A stretch of DNA of 64,000 nucleotides from Cherax quadricarinatus (Eukaryota > Arthropoda > Malacostraca > Decapoda > Parastacidae). The DNA lies in contig NC_091355.1 in the NCBI RefSeq assembly GCF_038502225.1, positions 17,948,148-18,012,147 of the forward strand. The letters are read 5' to 3'. This document shows positions 1 through 11,824 of the stretch, piece after piece. Under the pieces are notes generated by a model that was not told the DNA's origin, searched no databases, and worked only from the letters and a program-made list of their open reading frames with translations. A program made the position numbers and the translations under genes. How positions within the stretch are numbered: the stretch's first letter is position 1; every line of letters begins with the position of its first letter.

Positions 1-414
1 GCAACCTGCGTACATTGTGGTGATGAAGAAACGGCTTTTCATGCAGTGTATTTTTGTCCATCCCTAGAAGAGGTAAGGTTGTGGGTGCGAGGTGTTTTCG
101 GGATGCTGGGAGGCAGGGTGGCTGTGTTAAGGGCGTTACTCCTTGACGTGGATGGGGTGACACAGGATGTGGCGCGAGCGTTAAGATATATCGTCGTGGA
201 CTATTTGTACATGTCCTGGGGAATGCGTGAGGTGCGGGGCACTGGTAGGATTGGGGCGTTGGCCGCACGTTTTTACAGAACAATGTGCAGAAACAGAAGC
301 GTCTATGGTAGCAGGTGGATTGTATTTTTTCCTGAAGGGTATTGCGATATGACGGTGGTAAAACTTCGCAGATTAATTGGAACAGGACGGCAATGGGCTG
401 GTGGACAGCGATGA
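1..414 (+). pseudogene. LINE reverse transcriptase C-terminal fragment with CCHC zinc-binding motif
   Basis: The reading frame is open from the left edge of the window to a TGA at 412-414, so the start lies outside. The first residues form Cys-x2-Cys-x8-His-x4-Cys (bases 7-57), the spacing of the zinc-binding knuckle found after the reverse transcriptase of many LINEs (zf-RVT type). The rest is a basic tail of about 120 residues without other motifs I recognise. In a LINE this knuckle is thought to help bind template RNA or target DNA. The Met at 46 is internal, not a real start. The AT-rich DNA that follows fits a 3' trailer. The clade is not determined. Confidence 0.6.
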
Positions 415-1640
415 TTTGGCGTGAAAGTGGACTGAACAGTAGTATGATAAGGGTGGAAGCAGGAGGGAAGGGGGAGAGAGGGTTGGTTCTGGTATGTTAT
501 TAGTGTGGATGAGCAATGGTTTCGTCAGTTGCTTTAGTTGCAATGTTGGCTGTTTTGTTTAATCTAACTTGCAATATTCCACATGTCTGTTTTTGTATGA
601 TTAGTTATCCATTATAGTGTTATGGAGTCTCTATCGAGCGGTATGCTTTACATGTAATATGTTACATTTACCGTTTTTTGCTTATGTTTGTTGTCCTGTG
701 CACCCGGGGATACCTGGGTTTTGTAGAGGACTCTGTTATCATGTGTTAATTAACCTTGCATTACGTTGCAAGGATATCTGGCGGTTGTCACTGTTTTATG
801 TTATGTATAACAACACACTGATTTATATGCACTATAACTTGATGGAGTTATTCCCTCATATATATGAGACCTAAAACAGTGCTGTATTGGTCATTTTATG
901 TTAGGGTGTTTTGAATCTTGACGAACATTCTAAGTCATTGTGTGCACTACATATTGTTAGTTGTATAAGTTAGGTTTAATATACGCATGTGTTTAGTGTA
1001 CATGTAGGAAAGTATATATGTGAAAGGTGGATAAGGTATAGGGGATGGGACATGGCTACAGTTGGTGGCATGCGCATTTATTGTGGTACTGTTGTGTATT
1101 TGGTTTGTATTTTACCTGTTAGAACTGTTGGTGTCTTGGCGCAAGTGAGCTTATGTAGCACAATCTATGCACTGTAAAATGTATTTTTGATACAACTTTT
1201 AAAATGTTAGGATAACAGTTGGCATTTTGTCACTACTGTAGAGTTGTTGTCATTAATATTATACGTTCTTAGGTTTAAATTGGTTTGGTTAATTTATAAG
1301 TTAAATAAACAATGGTGAAATGTTGTACATTTTGGTGAATTGGGGTTCATAGGGGGGAGGGGGTCGTTATACTGCTTCCATTTTTTCGGCATGTATTTTA
1401 CTGTGTGTATATTGGATTTTGTTGATGGGAAGGGGTAAGGGGACTCTGTATTTTGTCTTACTTGCACATTTAATTTTTGTTGCAATGGAATTATGTATCA
1501 TGGCAGTATTCATCTAGCAGCTGCATGAAGTGTATATATTTTGACATTATTGCATGGCGCAGTGTTTCGACCACGATGACTATATTGTTTGTCGATGATC
1601 TGATTCTGTATACTTTGTTTAGTTAATGTATTGCACTACC
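415..1640. other. AT-rich non-coding stretch, probable trailer of the left-edge LINE
   Basis: T-rich DNA with short spurious ORFs only, none showing a known domain. It follows the stop of the LINE fragment directly and ends near 1640, where A/C-rich DNA begins that suits the leader of the next element. No clear poly(A) or microsatellite tail marks the boundary. Confidence 0.3.
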
Positions 1641-1821
1641 CAACGTAGCACCCAGAATGACCAAAGATTACCAACAGTGAAACCTACAAATCGAACATAA
1701 TAGAGATCAAAGGAAGACTGCCCACAAACCGAAAGCAACACCCCGCTGCCAGCCGAACAACGTAACCCTAAACTTTGTATAACTACAACTTCTTCTTAAC
1801 TACAACAATTCCTGTAGTATT

Positions 1822-2807
1822 ATGAGGCGCAATCTAAGAGGAAACAGCACCAAGGCCAGCAAGAAAACGCCGAAAAATCAACTATTCAACAAGTGTAGTC
1901 AGGAGGACGCCGGCCCAGCAACCACCCCATTCACCACCACTCAAGGCGACACCACAACAATAACAACAAACATGGCTGCCACCAGCCCATCCTCCCCTCT
2001 CTTCCCCGGATTCAACCTACCAAGTAGTCTCTCAGGTATGACCAACGATCCAGATACCCTAAAGTCATGCATCTCCAACTTAGTTATTGAAAATATGAAT
2101 CTTCGAGAGACGCTAACAAAACAAGACACCAGGATGACACAACTCGAGAACAAAATCCTCAGTCTTGAACAAAAGTTATCAACACCAGGAATGACAAACT
2201 GTGGCAAGACCATCCAGACAGTCATAGATAGCCATACCCAACAAATAATATCTCTTAATACAAAGGTTGAAGAAGCAGTAAAAGAATGGAAGAACAACTT
2301 AGATAACCAGTTCAGCGACTACTTTGCTCTCCAAGAAGATAAAACTGAACAAGATAAACTATCGGACGCAGTAATAGTTAACAGTACACTTTTTCCCAGT
2401 GATATGAACCAAACAGTAAAGAAATTACTCTGCAGATCATAAAGGACCAAACAACTGTTATTGTACCAGAGTCTGAAATAAAAGAAGCCAGGTTACTAGG
2501 ATCCCATGGTAGAAAAAGTGTTATGCTTAGATTCCACTCACATGACAGGAAAAAAGACTTAATTATTGCATCTATTAAAGTAAAGAAAGAGGTATACATA
2601 AACGAGTGTCTTACCAAAAAACGTCAGAACCTCCTGTATAGAGTCAGAAAACTTAAGCGGGAGAATAACGACACAATACACCAATGCTTCACACGGGATG
2701 GGAAAATTCTTGTTAGGAAAACAAATGTAGGTCAACTGTACACAATCACGAACGAGAATGATCTATCACGATTTCTCAGGGATACTAATCTTACAGAGAA
2801 TAATTAA
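1822..2807 (+). pseudogene. Family A LINE ORF1: coiled coil plus FP-like nucleic-acid-binding domain, frameshifted
   Basis: The first frame (1822-2442) encodes 206 residues: a Ser/Thr-rich head, then a predicted coiled coil of roughly 70 residues (from about residue 80) rich in Leu, Glu and Gln. The second frame becomes open at 2403 and runs to the stop at 2805-2807. It contains the VYINECLT-KKRQNLLYRVRKLK-type segment seen at the C-terminus of many CR1/L2 ORF1 proteins (baculovirus FP25-like fold). The frame change lies between 2403 and 2439 and is best explained by one small indel. Such proteins form trimers and chaperone the element's RNA. Both Met starts inside the second frame are internal. 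Confidence 0.7.
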
Positions 2808-4143
2808 ACAATATCCAACTTAAAAGCCTACGTAGTGTAGTGTATGTTTTGCTCCATTATTGTTCAAGTTTCATTGTGCAATCTCTTAGTATTTAAATAA
2901 TCAACTACCTCATTTTGTGATTTTACTAGTAAGCATAAGTCACCTTATGTAATTTTCTTATTTACTATTGTTTGCTTAAACATTAGCTGAATTGATACTT
3001 TCTCTGTCCATATTACTACATCATATTTTTTTTAAATACTATCAATTGATATTACTTACTAAAATTATTATATAATTATCATTTTTACTATAATTTCAAT
3101 TTACTCTTAACATTTTTGACATTTAATAACCATTACTTGTCTAATTACCTTTACCTGTTTTATACCACATTTACTATCTTAGAGTACTCTTAATTACCTT
3201 GTACTGCCATATAACCTCTAGTATAACTACCAGTGCAATATTGAATGAAATAAACATTACTTTTTCACTTTTTTTGTAATCATTATTACTTACTAAAATT
3301 TTATTAAACACCATATTTACTACCAGTCAATTTAACTTTTGTACATTAAACATTATTTTATACTTCCCATAACATTTTGTTGCCAAATTTTCAAGTTTGT
3401 ATATTCAACTCCAACCTTTATATTATCCTTTGTACCTGTCTACCATCTTACTATCATATTATAACCAAGACATTACCATTATTCATTGTTCTTACCTGTC
3501 CATTTAATTTTGTTTACCACTACTTATTGTGTGTGCAATTAGTGTATATTCCAATTACTTTTTTGCAAGTACCAAAACTATCTTTTGCTAGCTAGTACCA
3601 ACTACCTCATTTCTTTTTACTTTTTATTGTGCAATAAACTGCTCAACTTATTTAATATTACAAATCAGATCTTACTCCTAAACCAATATTATTTCATAGT
3701 GACTATCTGTCCATTTAACTTGTTTACCATTACTTAATTGTAGTCCCTTATATATTTTTTTGTCCTTTATTTTAGCTTTATATAACTACCTTAGATCATA
3801 TATTTGCAATTGTTAAACTAATCAAGGTGCTATTCTCAGGTGCTAAAGTTAATAAGTTCACTATTTTGCCATTATACTCCAAAGCTCATTTATTTGATTA
3901 CCACTTTATTGTTCACCACAACTTATATTAGTCCCTTTTATATTATAATCTTATATTATAATTCTAACTTTAAAGAATTACCTTTAAAGTAGTACCTACT
4001 ATCATATTCCCAAGCTCCATTATTTGATCATCACTTTATTTGTTCACCACAAATTATTTTAGTCCCTTTTATATTGTCTCCTTTATTTTAGCTTTAAAAA
4101 ACTACCTTAGCTTATTATTTTTTACATTTGTTAAATAATTCAG
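2808..4143 (+). other. AT-rich inter-ORF region of family A LINE with diverged direct repeats
   Basis: No coding potential. A block around TAGTCCCTT...TTTATTTTAGCTTTA...AACTACCTTAG...CAGGTGCTATT occurs near 3745-3845 and again near 4061-4152, with a partial copy near 3930. The direct repeats are about 310 bp apart and diverged. The last copy runs straight into ORF2. Confidence 0.45.
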
Positions 4144-7100
4144 GTGCTATTTTTTTTTTTAGCTTTAGAATATTTACTTTATTTTTTACTTAATTCTAAC
4201 TATAAATTCACTACAAATCTTATGATTACAAGCATTGATCCTGATACCAACCTCTTATTTAATGACTTAAATGATTCAAACAGTTACTGTAATTACTACA
4301 CAGCAGAACAATCAAAGGCACTTCTCAGAGCCAACAACAACATTACTATCTTTAACTACAATGTCAGATCTTTAAGCAAGCATTATGATGACCTCCTAGC
4401 ATTACTAAATTCCTTGCATGCCAATATGTCCATCATTACACTAACTGAAACCTGGCTAAAGCCTGATACTACAGATGTCTATGCCATTCCTGGTTACACA
4501 GCCATACACAACTGTAGGCCAGACCAACAAGGGGGTGGCACAGCTATATACTACTCAGACCAACTAGAATGTATCACTAATACTTGCACAAGGGATGAAC
4601 ATGGGGAATATATAATAGCTAAATTCAAATCCAAATACCTACAAAAACCTCTCACAGTGATAAACATCTACAGAATTCCACAATCAAACATTAGCCAATT
4701 TAGTCAAAACCTAGGAAGTATGATAACTGATGCACACATGAACAAAGAACACTTACTAGTCACAGGTGACTTCAATATAAATCTCCTGCAAGACCAGGAC
4801 CCACACGTTACTGAATTCACAAACACAATGAGTAACTGCATGTTGCTACCAACAGTAACAAAACCTACAAGAGTTACAGAGACTAGTGTTTCCCTACTTG
4901 ACCACATCTGGACCAACACCATATCCCCTTTAAAATCAGGCATAATTACAGATAATACCACAGACCACTACCCTACTTTCCTCATAACTCTTGGTAAAAT
5001 ACCCCAAGACACTACTAAAGTCACCTTCAGACTTCACAATGAGGCAGCCATTAATAACTTCACAACAGCAGTAACAAACATTGACTGGCACACTGAGCTA
5101 GAAATCTATACAGATATTGACGAATGTTTTAATAATTTTCTAAAAAAGACCCAATACTTTTATAACAAGCACTGCCCTAAAAAAACTAAACAGATGACAG
5201 CTAAGAGACTGAACAGTCCCTGGCTAACACCCAGCATTCTCAAATCCATAAACACAAAACACCGATATGAAAAACAGTATAGAATGGGTCACATAACCAG
5301 AGACCAAACAAAACGTTACTCGTCAATCCTAACCAGCCTGATAAGAAGGGCAAAAAAATTGTATTATGAGAACAGATTATCCAACTTACGAGGTGATATA
5401 AAAAAGACCTGGAAGACCCTATCAGAAATTCTGGGAACAAAAAAGATATCACGACATAGCGAAATAAAATTAGCAAAATCAGATGAACCCCAACTCCCAC
5501 CAACAAAAACAGCAAACAGACTCAATGATTTCTTCTCCACTATAGGTCAAAACCTTGCCAATAATATCCCAAGCTCAGATACCCCACCAAATGACTACCT
5601 CACTGGCAACTACCCGAACACACTGTTCCTAGCTCCGACTAACCCATACGAAGTCTCCCTTATTATCAACGCACTGAAAAACAAGGCAGGAGATTTAAAT
5701 ACCTTACCACCCTTTATATACAAAAAAGCGTCACAAGTACTATCACCAATCATTGCAACACTCTTTAACAAATCCATTGAATCCTCCACCTTCCCTACAG
5801 TTCTCAAAATAGCAAGGGTCACCCCGATCCATAAAGGAGGTGACCAAACAGAGTTGAATAACTATAGGCCAATATCCAATTTACACCCTCTCTCAAAAAT
5901 CTTCGAAAAATTAATTCATAAACGAATCTACTCCTACCTCATCTCCCATAACATTCTCAACCCCTGCCAATTTGGATTCAGGCCTAATAAAAATACTAAC
6001 GAAGCTATTATACACATGCTAGAACATATATACACTGCAATAGAGGAAAAAGAAGTCCCTCTGGGGATCTTCATTGACTTACGTAAAGCTTTTGATACAG
6101 TTGACCATGACTTGCTCCACGTAAAATTGTCACACTATGGTATTAGAGGGCACTCCCTCAACTACCTCAAGTCTTACCTCAGCAACAGAAGCCAATATGT
6201 GTACGCAAATGGGGCAAGCTCTTCCGCACAACCAATTACAGTTGGTGTCCCACAGGGAAGTGTCCTTGGCCCTCTTCTCTTTCTCCTATACATAAATGAC
6301 CTACCAAATGCTTCGCAATTACTCAAACCCACACTTTTTGCAGATGACACCACATACGTCTTCTCTCACCCGAGCCCAGTCACGCTAGCCAATACTGTAA
6401 ACACCGAATTACAGAAAATATCTACCTGGATGAGGACTAACAAACTTACACTAAACATTGACAAAACCTACTTCATTCAGTTTGGTAGCAGAGCTACAGA
6501 TGTACCTCTTAACATAACGATAAACGGATCACCTATCACAAAGCTAACAGAGGGAAAATTCTTAGGAATCCACCTCGATAATAGACTCAAATTTCATACA
6601 CATATACAACAAATTTCTAAGAAAATTTCCAAGACTGTAGGCATACTATCGAAGATACGGTACATGTTCCACAGTCAGCCCTCCTGGCCCTTTATCACTC
6701 TCTTATTTACCCCTATCTTACCTATGGAATTTGTGCATGGGGCTCAACAACAACTAACCATCTCAGACCACTAATTACCCAACAAAAGGCTGCAGTTAGA
6801 ATGATGATAAATTCTCAATACAGGCAGCACACTCCACCAATATTCAAAACACTCAACCTACTCACCATACAAAACATCCATACTTATTATTGCACTTATT
6901 ACATACATAGAACACTTAACTCTGATATTAACCCTCCCCTCAAACATCTCCTTGCCAACCTCAACAGAACACATGACCATAACACAAGGCACAGATCACT
7001 CTTTGATGTTCCTCGTGTCCATCTCACGCTATGCAAAAACTCGATGCACATAAAAGGCCCTAAAATCTGGAATTCATTACCTGTAAATATAAAAGAAACA

Positions 7101-7172
7101 CTACCTGTTTATAAATTCAAGTCTCTTCTCAAAGTTCACTTACTCACTCAAAACCAAATAAATACTGAATAA
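4144..7172 (+). pseudogene. Family A LINE ORF2: endonuclease and reverse transcriptase, one frameshift
   Basis: The first segment (4144-6774) has an EEP-type endonuclease: FNYNVRSLSKH near 4351, LTETWLKPD near 4440, GDFNINLL near 4767 and a TTDHYPTF motif near 4960. Reverse transcriptase follows: NNYRPISNL near 5860, CQFGFRPNKNTNEA near 5965, IDLRKAFDTVDHDLL near 6073, GVPQGSVLGPLL near 6243 and FADDT at 6337-6351. A frameshift between about 6670 and 6684 moves the thumb and C-terminal region to another frame, open to 7172. The enzyme nicks target DNA and primes cDNA synthesis from the nick. Apart from the indel all catalytic motifs look intact, so decay is modest. The real start may be the Met near 4222, just before the endonuclease. 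Confidence 0.85.
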
Positions 7173-7535
7173 CTGAACCATATAAATTGTATATCCTAAA
7201 TGTTACTCACAATTATATCACACAAATGTTAAACCTAACTTAGTTATTTTTTTTAAATACACTACCTAACAGAATACTCCATTCTACTGAATGAACAGCA
7301 ATGCATGCAACCATATGACCTGTCTTTGTAATACTCATTTGTATTTTATAGTTATCTGTTTACAATAATGTCTTATCACTGATTTCATCATTGCTTAGTT
7401 AATCTTAAGTTAATTGTAAGCCAGCCCGTAATGCTATGCATATAAGTGGCTTTGGCATGCTGCTCTTACCTGTATTTTTTTGTACCTCTGTATGTATGCT
7501 AAATTTCTAAATAAATAAATAAATAAATTGTGTTT
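7173..7535 (+). other. Family A LINE trailer and AAAT tail
   Basis: Non-coding DNA after the ORF2 stop, ending in TAAATAAATAAATAAATAAA at about 7510-7530. Short tandem 3' tails of this type are usual for L2/CR1-like LINEs. Confidence 0.55.
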
Positions 7536-7904
7536 TTTAAATAAAATATAAAAAAAATTCCCTAGTAAGGATTATGTAGGACTTTCAATATGCTGTTATG
7601 AGAACCTTATTGAAATGCATTGTTGCAAAATATATTATGTTCCATTTTTTTTGTGTGTGTATGTGTGCTCTTGCTTTGACTGGATTACTGAGTACTTGTC
7701 GACTGTTGTAGAAATAAAACCGACAGTTCCAAATGATGCTCGGACTTTATTGGGGCATTCTGGGTGGTTAATCTTCCGGGTTTAAATTTCAAACTAGATC
7801 TAATTGCATCTTATTTCAAAAAAGTGATTACCGCCTTGCATTTCACAGTTCATCCTTTAACTATCATTTTCTGTCATCTAGTGGCACAGAAAACGAAGCC
7901 ATTT

Positions 7905-8200
7905 TCAAGGTGCCTAGGATGGTAGACTTAAGTAACTTGGATGGTACATGTTTGTATGTGAAAGATGGTAGTCTCTAGCACCTTGGATGGTGCATGCTTG
8001 TAAGTGAAGGATGGTAGTTTCAAGCACCTGGGGTGTAAAAGATGGCAGGTTCAAGTATCTGGAAATGCGAGATGTCAGGTTCAAGAACCTGGGGTGAGAG
8101 ATTTGACAGGTTCAAGCACCTGGGATTTAGAGGATGGTAGGCTCAAGCACCTGGGATGTGAGAGATGGGTTCAAGAACCCAGAGTTTGCATGCGTCTGCC
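7905..8200. repeat. Degenerate minisatellite, unit about 30-40 bp
   Basis: Repeated forms of GGTTCAAGCACCTGGGATGTGAGAGATGG with variable spacing, about eight copies. The plus-strand ORF over it is a by-product of the repeat. Confidence 0.6.
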
Positions 8201-8444
8201 AGGAACTATAGGGTATTGTAAACAGTGATTCCTTTAAAGATCGAACTAGATGAAGTTGGAAATATTAAAAAATGAGACATAATTTGCACAACTTTCATGC
8301 ACATAACACAGTTCACTGTGTATTGAGTTACTTGGATCGTCGCTGACTTTGATTTTTAATAGTAATCCTCTAACTATTCGATTTGTTTTCACTGATTATT
8401 CGAGAAGGAATCTTTCGATTGGCTTCAAATTTTCAACGCTGCTG

Positions 8445-8690
8445 TATGGAGGGGGGTCTAAGAGGTAGTGAATTCACGAATGCATTATTAGAGTGCACAG
8501 TTGAAGTTCGTGGGTTTATGAGGGTGGGTGCAGGAAGGAAGAGGAGCAATTGATGGAATAATGAGGTGAAAGGGAGTAAGGGAGAAATGTTAGGGCATGA
8601 AAGGCTTTTACTATGTAGAAGTGATATACGAGAAGAGAAAGCGGAGTATACTAAGAGTGAAAGGTCAAACAAGTTATAAGTGCCAAAAGA
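8445..8690 (+). pseudogene. Decayed RTE-type LINE fragment (pre-RT linker)
   Basis: Translation on the plus strand gives LLECTVEVRGF-RVGAGRKRS, a stop, then WNNEVKG. After a frame change comes LLCRSDIREEKAEY. This matches, in order, the region between endonuclease and reverse transcriptase of the nearly intact RTE ORF at 49767-52487 (VVLECSAEVCGY-KVGAGGKRS-WWNDDVK and LQSRSDARREEYMEKK). It carries stops and shifts and is an old scrap. Confidence 0.65.
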
Positions 8691-9700
8691 GAGCCATTTA
8701 CCAGGGAGAGAAAACTGGACGATCCTTCTCCCACTCTGTAAATGAAAGACTTACCAGGAAGTTCGACTAAATAGTTCCATCTCAACTTTACTTCGATTCT
8801 GTATGCTTTCTAAAAATTTTCTGTATGCAGTAAATATTCTTATTTTTGTAAGATTTTATTAGGCGCAGCTAGTAGCGCTATATCTGCGTGAACAGAGGCA
8901 AAATTAATGTCTGAGTTTCCTTTGTAGTGTATGAAGACGAGATGAGAAATCCCAACTTATTATCTCTATCCCTGTTTTGATTACTCGTCGTAGTTAAAAG
9001 GACATAGTTTAGAAAAAAATATTCACGTTAATAAAGAAAACTTTATTTCATTCTGACACTAATTTTAATATCTGTATTTATTCGTTTACGAACTCGAAAT
9101 CTTCATTGCCAGAAAGATCTTAAAATATTACATGTCTCCACCTGAGAAGTGTTGTGACAAGGTCAATTTTGTGTTCTTGTAACTACATTCTCAGTGACTT
9201 AACGACAGACCTTTAGTATGGTAACTACCTTCTCAGTGATTAAAATCAAGTCTCCGGTCTGGTAACTTCATTTTCAATGACTTTTGGTCAAGTCTCTGCT
9301 CTGGTAACTATACAATTCAGTTAGCAATGAAAATTCTCATCAGAGTTTATTCCGTAATTATAATACAGAAAAATAAGATATAAAAACCAAATGTTTGAAA
9401 TATTGAAATGGTTTTTACATCTCACTAATGCAGTGTGGTGGTGGTGATGTGAGTGGAATAAGTTCACACTACAGTGTGGTGGTGGGTAAGTCCACAATAC
9501 AAAAAGTCCTGAGAAATCTATAATATTCATTAAGATAAGCCTTGAGTTTTACTTCCTGCCTCAATATTTACATCATGACGAAAAAGGTACAGAGCTGACA
9601 TTGTATTTAAAGCAGTATAGTGGTCACCATCTCTCTATTACTGATGTACCAGCAAATCATATACAGTGTCAATTATGTTATTAACATGCTCTCTGAACGA
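8690..9700. other. No gene seen; contains a roughly 55-bp diverged tandem repeat at 9140-9315
   Basis: AT-rich. Near 9140-9315 a unit like GGTAACTACATTCTCAGTGACTT...GTCAAGTCTCTG repeats about four times with many changes. A short GTGGTGGTG duplication lies at 9430-9485. Confidence 0.4.
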
Positions 9701-9702
9701 CG

Positions 9703-9703
<1 letters not shown>

Positions 9704-9771
<68 letters not shown>
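9704..9771. repeat. (TA)n microsatellite
   Basis: About 34 uninterrupted TA units. Confidence 0.95.
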
Positions 9772-9775
<4 letters not shown>

Positions 9776-9964
9776 AACAGTACACATGCATGGATTATAC
9801 AGTCTGGAGAATAGGAAGTAGTCAAGCTTGACCGATGAAAAATAAGTAACTTTAATTGCTTACATCAAGTACTCTTCAATTCTTAACAGAATCAAGAAAC
9901 TTTATTCTGAAGTCTTCTTATTCAAATATTTGCAATAAAATAACGGAGGTGACAAAATAACATG

Positions 9965-11110
9965 ATACAGTGGCAATGTTGACACGATGGTGTTGGTGGC
10001 AGTGTTGACATGATGGTGCTGGTGGCAGTGTTGACATGATGGTGCTGGTGGCAGTGTTGGCACGATGGTGTTGGTGGCAGTGTTGACACGATGGTGCTGG
10101 TGGCAGTGTTGACACGATGGTGCTGGTGGCAGTGTTGACACGATGGTGTTAGTGGCAGTGTTGACACGATGGTGTTAGTGGCAGTGTTGACACGATGATG
10201 TTGGTGGCAGTGTTGACACGATAATGTTGGTGGCAGTGTTGACATGATGGTGTTAGTGGAAGTGTGGACACAATGGCGTTAGTGGCAGTGTGGACACGAC
10301 GGTATTAGTGGCAGTACTCGCCTAGTTGTACTCACCTAGTTGAGGTTGCAGGGGTCGAGTCCTAGCTCCTGGCCCCGCCTCTTCACTGGTCGCTACTAGG
10401 TCACTCTCCCTGAACCGTGAGCTTATCATACCTCTGCTTAAAGCTATGTATGCATCCTGCCTCCACTACATCGCTTCCCAAACTATTTCACTTCCTGACT
10501 ACTCTGTGGCTGAAGAAATACTTCCTAACATCCTTGTGATTCATCTGTGTCCCCTTGTTGCTGTGTCCCATCTCTGGAGTATCCTGTCTTTGTCCACCTT
10601 GTCAATTCCTCTCAGTATTCTGTATGTCGTTATCATGTTCTCCCTATCTCTCCTGTCCTCCAGTGTTGTCAGGTTGATTTCCCTTAACCTCTCCTCGTAG
10701 GACAGACCTCTTAGCTCTGGGACTAGTCTTGTTGTAAACCTTTGCACTTTCTCTAGTTTCTTAACGTGCTTGTCTAGGTGTGGGTTCCAAACTGGTGCCG
10801 CATACTCCAATATGGGCCTAACGTATACGGTGTACAGGGTCCTGAACGATTCAGTGTTGACACGATGGTGTTAGTGGCAGTGTGGACACGATGGTGTTAG
10901 TGGCAGAGTTGACACGATGGTGTTAGTGGTAGTGTGGACACAATGGTGTTAGTGGCAGTGTTGATACGATGGTGTTAGTGGCAGTGTTGACACGATGGTG
11001 TTAGTGGGAGTGTTGACACAATTGTGGTGATTGTAGTGTTGATACGATAGTGTTGGTCGTAGTGTTGACACGATGGTGTTGATGGTAGTATTGATACGAT
11101 GGTGTTGATG
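9965..11110. repeat. 26-bp minisatellite array, interrupted by a LINE tail
   Basis: Unit TTGACACGATGGTGTTGGTGGCAGTG with exact 26-bp spacing (for example starts at 9979, 10005, 10031). About 13 copies lie left of 10316 and about 9 right of 10850. Because 26 is not a multiple of three, the array is open in three minus-strand frames. Those ORFs have no coding meaning. Confidence 0.9.
10317..10850 (-). mobile_element. 5'-truncated family C LINE inserted in the minisatellite
   Basis: On the minus strand it encodes the end of a reverse transcriptase: MEYAAPVWNPHL, VKKLEKVQRFTTRLVPELRG, EERLREINLTTLEDRR and RILRGIDKVDKDRILQRW, then a trailer ending GTACTCACCTAGTTG (left side). The 26-bp array resumes on the right with CAGTGTTGACACG, and CAGT also precedes the element on the left. 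The insertion is therefore clean, with at most a 4-bp shared sequence. Confidence 0.85.
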
Positions 11111-11325
11111 GTAGTGGTGATACTGCTATGGAGTCAATCCCAGCAGGGATTCTCTGGGTAGTCACACCTTGTGTTGGGGGAGACGTTGTATGGGGAGTTA
11201 TGAGGACAGTGAGGATACAATGACTGCTTGTAGATGACCAGAATTATAGTGAAGTAGGAGCCTACAACATCGGGGGATAATACAGTATTCAAAGAGAAGA
11301 TACACGGGACATGCAGACGATAGTT
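11111..11325. other. Short unassigned stretch between minisatellite and CR1 tail
   Basis: No ORF or recognised repeat. It would lie downstream of the lectin gene. Confidence 0.3.
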
Positions 11326-11601
11326 CTAGCGATGGATATTGGGAAGCACTGCTATGGTAATAGAGTTGTCAATGAGTGGAATAAACTCACAAGTAACGTC
11401 ACTGAAGCTAAAACGTTGTGCAGTTATAAAAAATAAGTTAAACAAATACACGAGTGGGTGTGGGTGGGTGTGAGTTGGACCTGACTAGTTTGGGCCAGTA
11501 GGCTTACTGCAGTGTTCCTTCCATCTTGAGCGGTTGTTTTGGACCTGCCTGGCACTGGGCCAGTAGACCTGATGCAGTACTCTTTATTTCTTATGTTCTT
11601 A
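11325..11601 (+). mobile_element. Family B (CR1) LINE 3' end, heavily truncated
   Basis: It contains NRVVNEWNKLTS-type coding remains followed by GAGTGGGTGTGGGTGGGTGTG, GTTGGACCTGACTAG, GGGCCAGTAG and TTCTTATGTTCTT. The same series forms the C-terminus and trailer of the complete copy ending at 18461. The tail stops about 18 bp from the stop codon of the lectin gene on the other strand. Confidence 0.8.
11583..11588 (-). promoter_or_regulatory. Possible poly(A) signal AATAAA for the lectin gene
   Basis: AATAAA on the minus strand, 31 nt past the TAG at 11622-11620, inside the tail of the CR1 fragment. It is the first canonical signal after the stop. Whether it is used is unknown. Confidence 0.4.
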
Positions 11602-11619
11602 CGGTGGAGATTTAATGCT

Positions 11620-11824
11620 CTAAACGGTGACGCAGAGAGGGCTCTTCTGCAGGAGACAGTCCTCGTCAGTCATGTAGAAGTAGTGCTGGTAGGAGAGGGA
11701 CGCGCAGTAGCCCAGTTCGTTGTGCTCGGGAGCCTGACGATAGTGGTAGCAGGTAGCTCTGTTAGCAGCGCGCGTCGTCTGCGTTGCCGTAGTTAAGTTA
11801 CGTGTCTGGCACTCCTCGTATTGT
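11620..11824 (-). CDS. Lectin gene coding exon 8: CTLD C-terminus and stop
   Basis: 205 nt, entering in phase 2. The acceptor is AACCCCAACAG and the stop TAG at 11622-11620. It encodes QYEECQTRNLTT, NRATCYHYRQAPEHNE, GYCASLSYQHYF and MTDEDCLLQKSPLC. The last three cysteines fit CTLD positions C2, C3 and C4. An extra pair (EEC, ATC) may make an additional disulfide. Where other family members have EPN/QPD and WND, this protein has APE and MTDED. Confidence 0.9.

Larger units (their letters stand above)
1640..7535 (+). mobile_element. Two-ORF LINE, CR1/L2-like (family A), nearly full length
   Basis: Non-LTR retrotransposon with an A/C-rich leader (about 1640-1821), ORF1 (1822-2807), a 1.3-kb AT-rich inter-ORF region, ORF2 with apurinic-type endonuclease and reverse transcriptase (4144-7172), and a trailer ending in an AAAT-type tandem tail near 7510-7530. 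ORF order, the FP-like ORF1 C-terminus and the endonuclease wording suggest the CR1/L2/Daphne group, but a phylogeny would be needed. Each ORF carries one frameshift, so this copy cannot be autonomous. That ORF1 and ORF2 belong to one element is inferred from order and strand. Confidence 0.75.

Noticed and set aside
9902..10245. Three overlapping minus-strand ORFs of about 65-107 codons
   Set aside because: The 26-bp repeat is read in three frames. The apparent Cys/His-rich protein repeats are an artefact of the array.
11539..11796. 85-codon plus-strand ORF
   Set aside because: Antisense shadow of lectin exon 8 and the CR1 tail.
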